Source: Ottelia alismoides (taxonomy: Eukaryota; Streptophyta; Magnoliopsida; Alismatales; Hydrocharitaceae). From it: a stretch of DNA of 64,000 bases. How positions within the stretch are numbered: the first letter of the stretch is position 1; the number at the start of each line of letters is the position of its first letter. Below, one piece after another: positions 1-11,397 of this stretch. Both the position numbers and the translations under genes were made by a program. The stretch is taken from assembly GCA_037367405.1 (NCBI GenBank), contig JAZKJV010010541.1:558001-622000 (forward strand), read 5' to 3'. Below the pieces are notes generated by a model, which saw nothing but the letters and a program-made list of their open reading frames with translations, had not been told where the DNA came from and searched no databases.

Positions 1-915
1 ATAAATAAAAAAAATAAATAACAATTAAAAGAATAAGAAAATAAATAAAAAAGATAAATAATAAAAAAATTAGGTAATAAATAAATTAATAATAAATAAA
101 TAAATAAAAAGAAATTATGAAAAGAAATGAAATGGGGTGACACATGGCGATGCCATCTGTCCCTCCCCGAAAATTCAAAAATTAAATGTAAATAAAAATC
201 AATAGAAAATAACAGAAAGAGTCAAAATAAAAAGTGGCCAACAAGAAAGTTACTCATCTTGATGAGACTGCAACTTTTGTGAAGGACCTGAAGCCAAAAT
301 AAATCATCTGTACAAAAATTTTTTTGGTGGTATCCTATAGATATAAAACAATGCATTTTTGTGTTTTGCAAATTTTTTGTCATTTTTAAATAAGATAAAA
401 ATCACAATAAAATCTGTGGTGGAGAGGGAAGCCAAAAACCCAAGTTTCACATACAAACTCCGATTCTTTTGCATTTGGTCTTGTTTTGAAGGTACTTGAA
501 CGTACATTAATTCAAAAGTGAGTAGGGGGTCCATGGGAGACTGTAAGGAGATATCAGATTTTACGGTTCTTAGTCTCAAACAAGGGTCAGGGTTGTATTG
601 GTGAATTTTACAAGTTAGTACTTTTTTGATATTTTTTCTTTTTTAGTGTTAGTAATGTATAAACTATAGAGTTGATTTTATTCAATTTCGAGTTAGTGAA
701 AAATAATCAAAATAAGGGAAATATGGTAAAATATATGTGATATTTATAAGAGAATTTGGCTTCTTATTTAATGAAAAAATGCATGCTAAATGCAAACATT
801 AACTCTAAATGCATGAACGAGAATAATACAAAAAAATAAATGGAGATATGCAACTAATAACTCGGGAACAAATCTCTATTTTTGTCTTTTAGAGTAATGA
901 ATCACATATTCATCA
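1..915 (-). repeat. Athila-like LTR, partial (left end outside window)
   Basis: The stretch ends in a TCATCA terminus preceded by a palindromic TGATGAAT/ATTCATCA block. The same terminus closes the LTR at 14476 and, inverted, opens the LTR at 21372. Positions 130-760 match 13570-14330 in order: a gene-free AT-rich part, a GTGACACATGG box, then a block beginning near AAGTTACTCATCTTGATGAG and the CCAAGTTTCACATAC segment. The terminal TG of the LTR's own 5' end is at 915 on the minus strand. No polypurine tract follows on the right, so it is probably a solo LTR. AATAAA-rich low-complexity sequence fills 1-120. Confidence 0.65.
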
Positions 916-2503
916 ATGAGATATTAGAGGGATATGTCGACTATTAAAAGAAAGTGGTGGATAGCTTTAAGTTGTAAGGGCAAGTACAAAAACATGGGAG
1001 AAAGGTGGGTTGGTGAGCATGGCGTAGTGTTGTAGAGGTGGTAGAGGTGTGCAAACGATGAACATGGTGCCACCACCATAAAAAAATCAAATAAGTATAA
1101 ATACATGTAGATAAAAAAACACTAAATTACCTTTAGTGGAAAGCATGTGAAATGAGGTTTGTAGATCGTAATGAGTACTACACTTTTGTCGTAGGTTTAG
1201 GCACATATTGAGCTATATGCACATTTGTAATATTTTATAGATATAAAATTATATTTTCCTTTGTTTTCTTCTTAATATTTGATACAATTCTATATTTCAT
1301 TATAACTAGACAATATATTAAAAAAAAATTGGACTTTTAATTTTGTGAGATGCATACTATATAAATTATACACGTGAAAATGAAGGTATTTCTGACCTAT
1401 ATATCTCGCTCCTATATTTGTATCATTCTCTATTTGAATATTTCTATGGGTGTAAAATTTTTCGTCGAAAATAAAGTATTAAGTGTGACACCTCACACAT
1501 ATTGGGACACCACTCATGCCATTATATGATCCTACTAAAATATCCAATATAACTCATGCACATTTAATCTGCATTCAAAATATAAAATGACAGGAGAGAT
1601 GGAAACAAATTGAAAATGTTGCATTCACTCGCATTATTATATACCAAAAGTACAATCCATGTCCACAAGAGATACACATGACATATACGTAAAGTTGTAA
1701 TAGGTATGCACATAGAAGGTATCTCGTACGAATGTCTCTCAAAGTATACATAATATGGAAACAAAAGTAACTCAACAAAACTGCATGCCATATTTGGTGC
1801 AGCCCGATGATGGTGAATCTCAAAAAACAGTGATCGCTAATGTTATTGATGCTCATGTACATATGTTGGGTTCACACAAAAGTGTAATTTCTAGAGTAAT
1901 TTCCCAGAAATGTTGCTAACAATAACAACCAGGGAAGGGGTAACAAGAGTGTGTACGAGCTTTTAAGGTACACCCACCTTCAATGCAAAACAAGCCTCTA
2001 CAAGGCATGCCTCATCTCATATCCACATCCTACAGGTGTGTTTATTTATATAATTATAGAATGGGTTGTAATCCATCAATAACAATGCCTAAGTCCACTA
2101 TTATTGGTAAAGATCCTTAATGGCATATGACATTATTTAGCGATTTCTATCATGAATCCATCAATCCTTGTATAATGCAATTGGGTAAAAATCCTTGAAA
2201 TATCTCTATTTTCTCTGTGTATAGGAAATCGTTCAGAATTCTACTCTTTCAATTACCGAATCCCAAAAGTCTCCTTATGATGCTGGTACTTGGGACATCA
2301 ATTGATTTGTCCAAATACTACAGATATCTATATACCAACTCCATGTGAAAACATACCTTAGACTATTAACAACATTATTTTGCATTAAATTACATTGATC
2401 AGGAACCAGAATGCAACATCGAGCACCAAGTACAACGTGTTACCCAATTCATCCATTAGGGTTGCAGCCATCTATGATTCTAACCATGGACCAGTGAAGG
2501 ATA
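916..2503. other. Unassigned AT-rich sequence, no gene seen
   Basis: This 1.6-kb stretch separates the first LTR from the copia LTR at 2504. Only short ORFs with no recognisable domain occur, and I found no match to the LTR or internal regions elsewhere in the window. It could be old host intergenic DNA or a TE fragment of another family. Confidence 0.5.
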
Positions 2504-5051
2504 TTAAAAGATCTTTAAGCACATCATAGAAGTGTGAGAATCGTATCATATGCAATTGGGAGCAACCAGTCATGCTAGTTGCTCAGGGAAGCGGAATTTT
2601 AAAAAAAAATTACGATGAAATCACATGATCCAAGAACACTTCTCGGATCGTTTGCGATCGAGTCTCTAAATAAAGATACCTCTTGTCTCAAGTCCGATCC
2701 AATGGAGAAGATGCTTGTGAGCACATTTATGAAATGTGTGGTCCTCACAATCCATGTTGATGATCCAAGCGGCGAATCTCCTGATCTCGTCTCACGAGAT
2801 CTGACATCTTTCTTCACGAGCGAAGTGTACCTAAGAAGATGGGGATCCATAAGTGGTCAAAGCAATGGCACAATGGTGTAACGATGACGACGACCCTCTC
2901 TAGGGTTTAGGGTGGACGATAACTCAAAGGAGAGGGGGCGTGTGTAGAGAATATGAGGGAGAGAGATATAAAGGGATTTTAATTGCTCTTTGAATGATAT
3001 AGTCTAAAAGGCAAGGGCTACCCTTCCTTTTATACTAGTTGGATGTACATGGATCTCAATACATGTGCCTTCTTAATCCAATGATTTAGATTAATGTTTT
3101 TAGTCAATGGCCATGATTTGTTGCTATAAATTTGCAACAACAAATTTAATTAAAACAAATTAATATATGCCTTTATAAAGATACAAATTAATTCATTTTA
3201 ATTTCAATTATAATAAATAGTTAATAAGGGTGGCAACCACCGCCACAAAAAAGTGTAGCCGTCCCTCCCCTTGAATTGGTAAAGGGGATGACCACCATTG
3301 TTGCTTGTTTTGTCTTCCTTAATGTATAATTACTATACATATTAAAATAAAACAACTACTAATGCCTTTATCTTCACAAATGATAATTCAAAATCAAATT
3401 TATGAAAACGTCAAATGCAATTCATAAATATGGATCATATTCATAAATACAACATAATGTGTAAATAAGATTTACAATTAATTACTTATTATGTGTCCAC
3501 TTCACAACAACTTATAATTTGCAATTCTATTTACAATTAAATCTCTCCAACATATTATGAATCATATTTATAATATACATGATTATTATGAATAGATATA
3601 TCCACATTAATCATATATTTAATATTTAAATAACATTTAATTATCACAGATGACTCTTCTCATGTGCCCAAATAACACGAATCACATTCACATTATTCCC
3701 ATGTTATAATTAAATAAAATTTAATTTTCATAGATAACTCTCCTTAAATCGCCAAATAATATGAGTCAAATGCATACTATCCATGATAATTAGATCCCAT
3801 TTAACAATCAATTTTCCCCAATGCTCAGATACGTTATCAACAATGAAATTATCCTTGAACTCTTTCAATAATAATGCACTTTCTCCACGTATATTTGGAG
3901 CTAAGGACATGCCAATTGTACGTTCCACATATAGTGACTTGGATATTGAGATGAAATCTCAAATCAAGATTTCGGGGACATCCCATAGATGTTTGATTAA
4001 ATTAAAGCCATAAATCTAATCTTCTCATTGCATCTGAATCACATTCAAATCTTTGTCTAACATCAAGATTAGAATACTTTTATAGTGAGAGGAGCCACTA
4101 AAATCCTTACCTATTTTATCACTCCCTCGGAATGGAAGCGTCATGTTATACAATCATTTATGATCACATCACCCTCAAGTATTACTAATACATGTGTATC
4201 ATGCATACTAGAAGACCTAGAATAAACACGAAGTTTTAGATTGTCTTCTTCAGGGTTTTATCATTAATTTTCTCATTTGATCATTGGGAGTTTGTATCGA
4301 TCATATACTTTCCAAAAGCATATATTATACCTAGGTATTAATCATATACTTTCCAAAAGTATATATCAAACCAACAAATTCATTTAATCTTCCAAAGCGA
4401 GATGATCGTGCATGTAATGCAATTTCGCACAAGTATCTCATGTCTTCTAGTTTAGTAAAGAACCTGTATGATCCCATTGTGAGCTTGAATTACTCATATG
4501 CCCTTGTATGCACACCGGCTCGTCGATGTATAGATATTGATTAGATCATCAACCTATCGGTCTACCAAATGTATATACTCAAACAAATAGTAACATATGT
4601 CTTCGGTCAGAGGATGCATGCCTATATCGTGACAACATACGGCACAGTTCTAGGTTATCTCGGTCTCGTTAGGTTGACTCTTTGACTTAACTTATGTAAC
4701 ACCTCCGAATCTCTTTTCCTATGAAGAGGGCCCACATCAAGAGGTTGGTTAGATATCAGCCCATGAGAGAAAGGATTGCCATCTCCTATTAGGCTGGGGA
4801 TATCTTATAAATCATTTGAAGGCGATTAATGAGTCCTCAATCTAACTCTTTAGATATTTATCCAAGCACCAGCCTCTATGATACAACAATTGAATCAACA
4901 GTTGTATGATCATTAAGATGGCCATGGTACATCCCAAATTGTACTAAGGGACCTATTATACAAATTAATTATTCTCCATTTCAGATTAGGGAATGATATT
5001 TGGAATATCATTTATTGCATAATGGCTCGTTGTGGGCTCGAATGTCCAACA
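2504..5051 (-). repeat. Solo copia LTR (copy F)
   Basis: The start (AAAAGATCTTTAAGCAC, then a TCGTATCATATGC block) and the rest of the stretch are collinear with the LTRs at 26311, 33874, 51303 and 59410. Shared marks are the CACATGATCCAAGAACACTTCTC block, an AG-rich run, a TATA box, AT-rich U3 with repeated TGAATCATATTCACA words, the TCACTCCCTCGGAATGGAAGCG block and the TCAACTCTTTGACTTAA block. It ends in CCAACA, which is a TGTTGG 5' terminus on the minus strand. No primer site or polypurine tract adjoins it, so it is a solo LTR. No clear target-site duplication was found. Confidence 0.75.
3027..3034 (-). promoter_or_regulatory. TATA box of copia LTR F
   Basis: TATAAAAG on the minus strand sits at the same LTR position in all the better preserved copia LTRs. 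It lies just upstream, in minus orientation, of the CT-rich run expected near the transcription start. Confidence 0.5.
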
Positions 5052-5451
5052 CCAAGCCCATCCCTTGTGTCACCTACCTTCATCGGCCCACAAACCATGG
5101 GAAACACACTCGTTTATAGTGTGAAGTCCATGACGTAAGAGTAGACTACCAGAGACAATAAGATAGATATTTGACTCAAATTCGTAGGTTGTACATTGTG
5201 CACGCATGTTTCTTACGTTTGACGTATCCATTTCATTATCCCAAATATTATTCTATTCCCTTAAGAAACCATTTAAATGTATACATGTTGATTTAATCAT
5301 TTTGTGGGAGGAGTCATCCAACTAGGGTCAAAGGATTTTAAAAAATATCGTTTTCTCAAGTGTTTTCATGTGTGTACTCTTGTGTCTACATGTATACAAG
5401 TTTGATGCATAAACACGCGTGTATGGTGCACATGTGCAAAAACCTGATATA
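5052..5451. other. Spacer between two inverted copia LTRs, unassigned
   Basis: Four hundred bases lie between the 5' termini of LTR F (pointing left) and LTR G (pointing right). No ORF or repeat relationship to the rest of the window was seen. Confidence 0.5.
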
Positions 5452-6125
5452 TGTTAGCCATGTAAACCTAGGGCGAACCGTTTATACAATAAATGTTATT
5501 ATTATCTTATATATATAAAGGTTATTGGTGTATTTCATACTTTATCCAAGATTAAATGAATGAATGCAGTATAAGGTCCTTCTTTACAATTAACGTTACG
5601 TACCATGGCCATCTTAAAGATTATACAAATGTTGATTCAAATGTTGAATCATAGACGATGGTACATGTTGATATTTAAAGGGTTAGATTGAGGTCTCATC
5701 AAGTATCATCAAATGATTATTAGGAAAGTATATCTAGCCTAAGAAGAGGATGGCAATTCTTCTCTGAGGGTAATATCTAACCAACCTCTTGATGCAGGTT
5801 CTCTACATAGAAATAGATATCCAGAGGTGTTAGATAAGTTAGGTCAAAGAGTTGACTTAGCGATATCGAGATAACCAAGACCTATTTCATATAACAATAA
5901 TGATATATGCATGCATCCTCTAACCGGAGACAGATATGTTACTATTAATCTGAGTATGTACATTTGGCAGACCGATAGGTTGATGACCTAGATAAGTTCT
6001 TTACACCGTCAAGATAGTGTTATACAAGGGCATATGAGTAATACCATATCTCAAAGGGAACCTACAGGTTCATTACTGAACCGAAAGACATGAACTCATG
6101 ATATAAGGATTTGAGTCCCAGTTAA
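5452..6125 (+). repeat. Copia LTR G, 5' part (plus-oriented)
   Basis: It opens with TGTTAGCCATG, the LTR 5' terminus of this copia family. It then follows the reverse complement of the LTRs at 26311-28858 and 2504-5051: the ACATTTGGCAGACCGATAGG segment, the AGAGTTGACTTA segment and the GGCAATTCTTCTC segment. Collinearity stops near 6110-6125 and resumes at 24717, so element E sits inside this LTR. The right edge is uncertain by a few tens of bases. Confidence 0.75.
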
Positions 6126-8515
6126 AATGTATTGGTGGTAGAAACCGTAAAGAAAAATCTATCTATCAAACAAAATACAACAAAATTAGAAGAGAGAGAG
6201 ATAAGAGATGAATAAAATAATAAACTTCTATCTCCTATTTTGTTGTTCACTAATTATTTATCCAAGTTAGTGTCCTTTGGTCGAACACAAGGAGGCAGAA
6301 AATTCCACTCAAATTTTTTTAGGATGAAATAGTTTTGTGATTTTAAATTCTCCTTGAAGAAAATATTTTTATTAGTTTTATGCTTTTTCAATTTTTATTT
6401 TATTTTATCTTTTTCCAATTTTTATTTTATTTGTTAAAGTGATGGTTTTCAAAAACAAGTGATCTACTATATAGTATAAACATGATATAAAATATATGTG
6501 ATACTATATAGTAGATACTCGAAGAAAAACTCGAGAAACAGGCTCGAAGAACACCCAAAACAAAATTAAAACAGAGTCGAAAATCAAAGAAGAAAATCTG
6601 GATGAAAACACAATTTAATTCTTTAAAAATCATCTCAAAAAATTTAAGGTAGTTATGTAACTACCCCAAGAAAAAGAACCAAAAATGAAGTCTCTAGATG
6701 TCCCAAAATATCCCTATAGTATAGGGTACAAATGTAAAAAGAAATATAAAAGGAACTAAAATATCTCTCAAATAGGTCCCTGGGCATGGACCTATTTGTA
6801 AGAAAAAGTCATTGGAATTGCACTTAGGTCCCTGTACGAGGACTAAATGTAAATATGAAAGAACATCGCAGTGCTCTAAAAGTACGGGAATGTTGTTGGT
6901 CTTATTGTGTAATTTTTCCGTCGCTTGGGCACAGATGTTTGAGATTAGGTTTTGGTGACCGATCCTGACCTTTGGTTTGCATCATGTGTCTGTTATTTTT
7001 GTGATATGGGGATCTTGGTGTTGTTCCTCAAATCAGAGGAAGGGTGGTGCAATGTGGCTTCGATTAATGATCAGGACAGTGAACAAATGCTTGGAACGCC
7101 TGTAGCGACTCCAGCAAGACCAAAAGGGGGCTCCTCCCACTTCGAGCTCCCTTATAGCAGGGAGGTGGAGAAGAAGGAAGGTGCGAAGTGGATGAAGGTC
7201 GATGATGAAGACCAACTAGGTTTCCTGATGGAGCTTGGATATCAGGTCTCCAACTACTGGTTGATTAGGATTGGAATAGCTCCAATTGCTGCTAGTAGAT
7301 AGCTCCAGAAGATAGGATTACCTGCAAGTAATTTGTGTAGCTCGATTCAAGAGAATAAACTTGAAATTTAGGGATTCTTACGCATTTGTATTGGGTTACA
7401 GGCGAGGGTTTTCATATCAAATATTAAGTGTGCATTAAGCCAAATTGAAAGGTGAGATTGGATGAAGGCGGGGGTTTTCTGTTGTTAGTGGTTACGTGAG
7501 GTGCATGTGTCCTGCTGGGCATTTCGCACAAGAACCCCTCCATTATCTAGTTATTGGCACCCACACCCCTATTCCTAGTCTTTTTTATTATATTTCTACT
7601 ATTGTATTTGGATTTAGGAACACTGACATTGGTGCACTATTCAGACCTTGATTTTGCTTCATCAAATCATTCAAGAATTTGCGTATTGTAGAACAACTCT
7701 TTCTTTACATCATGTCCATTGATTCATAATTTTGTGATCTGTGGTTATTTAATGATAATTATTTCTAAAGAATCTTTCATAATTTACCCGTTGTCTGTTT
7801 GTAAATTCACCATTAATTAATCATTTTTATGAAAATTGCCAAAAATTCATATTTAATAGACTTAGTTGTGTTCTATTTTATGCACAAAAATCATGTCATT
7901 TGCATGCATAGTTTCTCCTGGCTAAATCATTTTGTGATCAAAGTAACTAATTTTTAATTGGTTTTCAGCTTCACATTTTAAGGATTTAGGGCCAGAGATA
8001 GATCACATAGTGATACATATATAGATATCTTTATGCCCGGAAAATAAGTGGGCTTTATAATTTATTATAATTAATTATTGACAATCATAATATGCACATC
8101 AATTAATTCATTATTTAATCATATTTCATCAGAAAATTCCAAAAAAAATACTGCATTCATTTCATCATATTTTACATTCCACTCAATTTTTGTAATGTTT
8201 GGACCTCATTTAATCTGAACATGCATTTTAGTCCTCAAAATTGGCCTGATTTACATGTTCATCCATTAATTGCATTAGAAAACAAAAAAAATCCTGCCTC
8301 AAAAACCGAACTTTAAATTTGATAGATTTAAACCTAGGTTGTTCCTTTGCCTCCATGAGTTTGACCTTGGGACTTGTCCAGGTTAAATAAACATTAAATC
8401 ACACACAACTTAATTGATTAATTCATTTATTTTTGTGGTTATTATTGATAGATCTCTTATTGCCTGAATACAACATAAAAACGATAAATTAAGTAGGGTG
8501 TTTAGCGATTAGTCA
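6126..8515 (+). repeat. 5' LTR region of element E
   Basis: Positions 7483-8515 match 23700-24716 of the 3' LTR in order: the GCACCCACACCCC/GACACCCATACCCC block, the CTTTGGTCCACTATTCAGAC-like block, the TTAATGATAATTATTT block and the TTGTTCCTTTGCCTCC block. The LTR ends at GTCA, two bases before the primer site. The first part (6126-7482) shows no clear match to the 3' LTR. It carries AAATAGGTCCCTGGG-type words like those in D's oppositely oriented LTR, so it may be a recombined LTR or a further insertion. The 116-codon ORF at 6952-7302 lies here and has no recognisable domain. Confidence 0.6.
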
Positions 8516-8517
8516 GA

Positions 8518-8536
8518 TGGACCATTGCTGGGGAAG
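8518..8536 (+). promoter_or_regulatory. Primer binding site of E, tRNA-Asp type, decayed
   Basis: TGGACCATTGCTGGGGA lies 2 nt after the LTR. It is the Athila-type TGGCGCCGTTGCCGGGGA site with mostly C-to-T and G-to-A changes. Element D keeps the near-intact site with the same 2-nt spacing, which supports the reading. Confidence 0.65.
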
Positions 8537-10318
8537 CAAACAGCTTAGGTTTTTGTCTAAAAAAATTAGTGTTAGGTTTTCCACACACTTGGGTAGTCTA
8601 ACCCCCAAGCCTTCTATGTAAATTTTCCACTTTTTATTTTCCATCATTTATTCCTTTTTCAATATTTATTTTTTGTCTTCTACTTTTGATTTATTTCTTA
8701 CGTCAACTCTCTTACATGTTCTCTCTTATTTTTGTATGGGGTACCCGACATACTTGGAGCGGATTTCGAGAAATTGACGCATCTCTATAGCTTGTTGAAA
8801 AGCCGTTTAAAATTAAGATAGTTCGAATTGTGAGAAAGTGTAGAGTTTATGATTTGTTTTCAGCATGTTTATTATTTATAATTAATTGCCTATTTATAGC
8901 GATTTTCATTTGGAATCTCGTGTTTGCATACAAGACTTGAACTTTTTCTCTGAAATTTTCGGACTTGCTTCACCCTCTAATGTGGGTGGGGCCCAACTTA
9001 AGTGGTTCGTAGTTTAGACCTGCACTGCGACTATTTGAGCTACTAAGGCTTATATTGCTTGTGCTCGTAGAACCGAGGAACACGCTGCACTATAATTGAA
9101 ACGTACCTCAGATCATTCCATTTAGTCAAAATTCAAATCTTTTTTTCCCAGCTAGTAGAATTTTCTGCTTGATGTGGTTTTATCGGCTTGCATCTCATAA
9201 AGAATAATTTTCAATTATTGTATTGCATCCTACATGGAGATTGCGAGGAATCACTATAAGTCTTCTAACTTAGCATACACCATTGTATCTCGTATGCATT
9301 AGCTTTTCTCAATTTCTCCCTCTTGTTTTGTCACTTAAGATCTAAAGGAAATTGGGATCGGATGGTAGACGGGTATTTCTGCTCACTTAATTCTTCAGTG
9401 ATTGCCTACATTAAAATTGGGGCTACTAAACAAGGCCAACTTTATTTAGCCCATAAAATCAAGAATTTTTGTGGGAGAATAACCTCATCCTTGGATATTT
9501 TTTATCTTTTTGAGTAGCTAAGGGACAGACACTTAGGATAGAGCCAAGCTCAGGAATCTTCATTCAAACTACTGATTCTAAACAAATAACTAGCTACTTC
9601 TCAGTGAAGGAACTGCGATATCCCTTTGCAAAGTGGGTTACAGGACAACGTGATTGGCACTGTCCTAAAGTAACACGAGTAGAAATTTTACGGTCTTTAC
9701 TTATACTGATACTCACTAAAAGTGGGTGCAACTAGACATACATATTTATGGCAGTCTTTAGGAAAATTTCCGACACCTAACAACTCACTTACGGACTCAA
9801 GATTGAATTTATCACCAATTAAAATTGACAAGATAATTGGGCGGACTCTTGCAATCTTCATTGTGTGAGTTGGTAAACCTAGGGTTTGTATTGTTTTTGT
9901 ATGAAGCATAGATCAAGATGAATCATCGAATACTACACACTTGTTCCTTCACACTCCCAATTTGATTCATCAATTTTAATCCTCTTCCGAACCTTGTGAA
10001 ATCGAGAATGGAGGATTGTGGCAAATTTTATCTGTACTCTATGGACCTTCCACTGACCAATACAAACCTACCGTCCTCAAGAGCTCGGAGACACTCTTAC
10101 TCCGGGCCACCTTCGGTTCATGGAGTCCCTTCCCATGAATCCTTGTCCTATGATTCTTTTTTCTTCCTTGAAGGAGGACAGACTCAGACCTTATTCTCTT
10201 CTCTCACCACATCGAGGAAGAATTTCACCTTGATGATTCTCATTCTAATTCTTTCAACTCTATTAATTCAAATCATTTATATTATTAAGGTGAAGAAAAG
10301 TAAAAGAACCTAAAAAAG
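8537..10318 (+). other. Leader of element E, noncoding
   Basis: This is 1.8 kb between primer site and gag. It has only short ORFs without domains. A long leader of this sort is usual in Athila/Tat-type elements. Confidence 0.55.
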
Positions 10319-11397
10319 ATGCCTCCAGAGAAAAGAGATAATGAAAAAGAACAGAATGAAGACACAATACAAATGATATTAGCCAGATTAGCCGCATCTG
10401 AGCAGTAATAACTTTTACAAAGGGAAAAAATTAACCGGCTAAATGTTGGGGGTGAACCACAAATGGATGCTACATACAACCCAGGACAATGCAGAGTGAG
10501 AAATTATCTTAATCCTCCCAAGCCAGAAGTTGATTTTGAATTAATGCCACCTTTCTAGAACCTACTTCCACAATTCCATGGAAATGTACTAAGGAACGAG
10601 GTTGTATGCTCTAATTTGAGACACCCCAGGGTCAACCAAGACTACATTCGTTTCACTGCACTTCCATTCACCTTGAAAAGGAAAGCTGACTACTAGGTGA
10701 ATAATCTATGAGTGGTAGTTACAACATACAATCAATTCAAGGATATGTTCTTAACAAAGTTCTATCCTTTGAGTAGGACTAATCAGATGAGGAAACACAT
10801 CACCAACTTCTCTCATATGCCTCATGAACCATTCTATGATACATGGGATAGATTCAAAGATTTATTACAAAAGTGTATGTGTCATGCTTTGGATGACAAT
10901 ATCTTGGTTCAGTCACTCTATTGTGGTCTCAGCTATGAGACACAAGGTTTAATGAGCACAACAAATGGAGGAAACTAAACATCACGAGGTGCAGATACTA
11001 TTTGGAAGGTATTCGAGCAAATGGTTGAGACAAACCACTCACAAATCGCCCGTAGGGTGTATACTGACTACTATAATACATTCCATTCTAAATGATGGAA
11101 GCAGACTGTTGATGAAATAAAAGAGGATCTAATTTTGAACATGGGCATCATCGCTAACTAGCTAGTGGTAATAGATCAGATTCACAAGATGATGAACGAC
11201 ATCGATAATAGGATCTCCCAGTTTCCGAAGCATATGGAGGAGCTGACTGGGAAGGTGTCCATGAACGAGATATCTGCTGTGACTACGTCCACTAGTCCTA
11301 TTTACAAACTACATCATGTCTAGGAGCAACCGATGTTAGGGCCACCTAAGCCTTGGGTTCAGGACCAATCCTTCACCTAATCATTCCAACTATCTAA
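10319..11397 (+). pseudogene. gag of element E (N-terminal and central part)
   Basis: Reading from ATG 10319 (MPPEKRDNEKEQ) the frame stays open in register but is cut by stops, the first at 10406. The central part is a plant retrotransposon gag (PF03732 type): a FTALPFTLKRKADY segment, then YNQFKDMFLTKFYPLSRTNQ, then FYDTWDRFKDLLQKC and LYCGLSYETQGL. These match the canonical order FPFSL..A..WL, F..KFFP, ERFK.LL, FY.GL of gypsy gag, which forms the virus-like particle. One uninterrupted stretch spans 10712-10978. The gene is broken by stops and by the LTR inserted near 11398; its continuation lies after 14476. Confidence 0.8.

Noticed and set aside
3400..3600. CRISPR-like or satellite array from recurring TGAATCATATTCACA words
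   Set aside because: The spacing is irregular and the words are part of the AT-rich U3 of the copia LTRs, repeated because the LTR is repeated.
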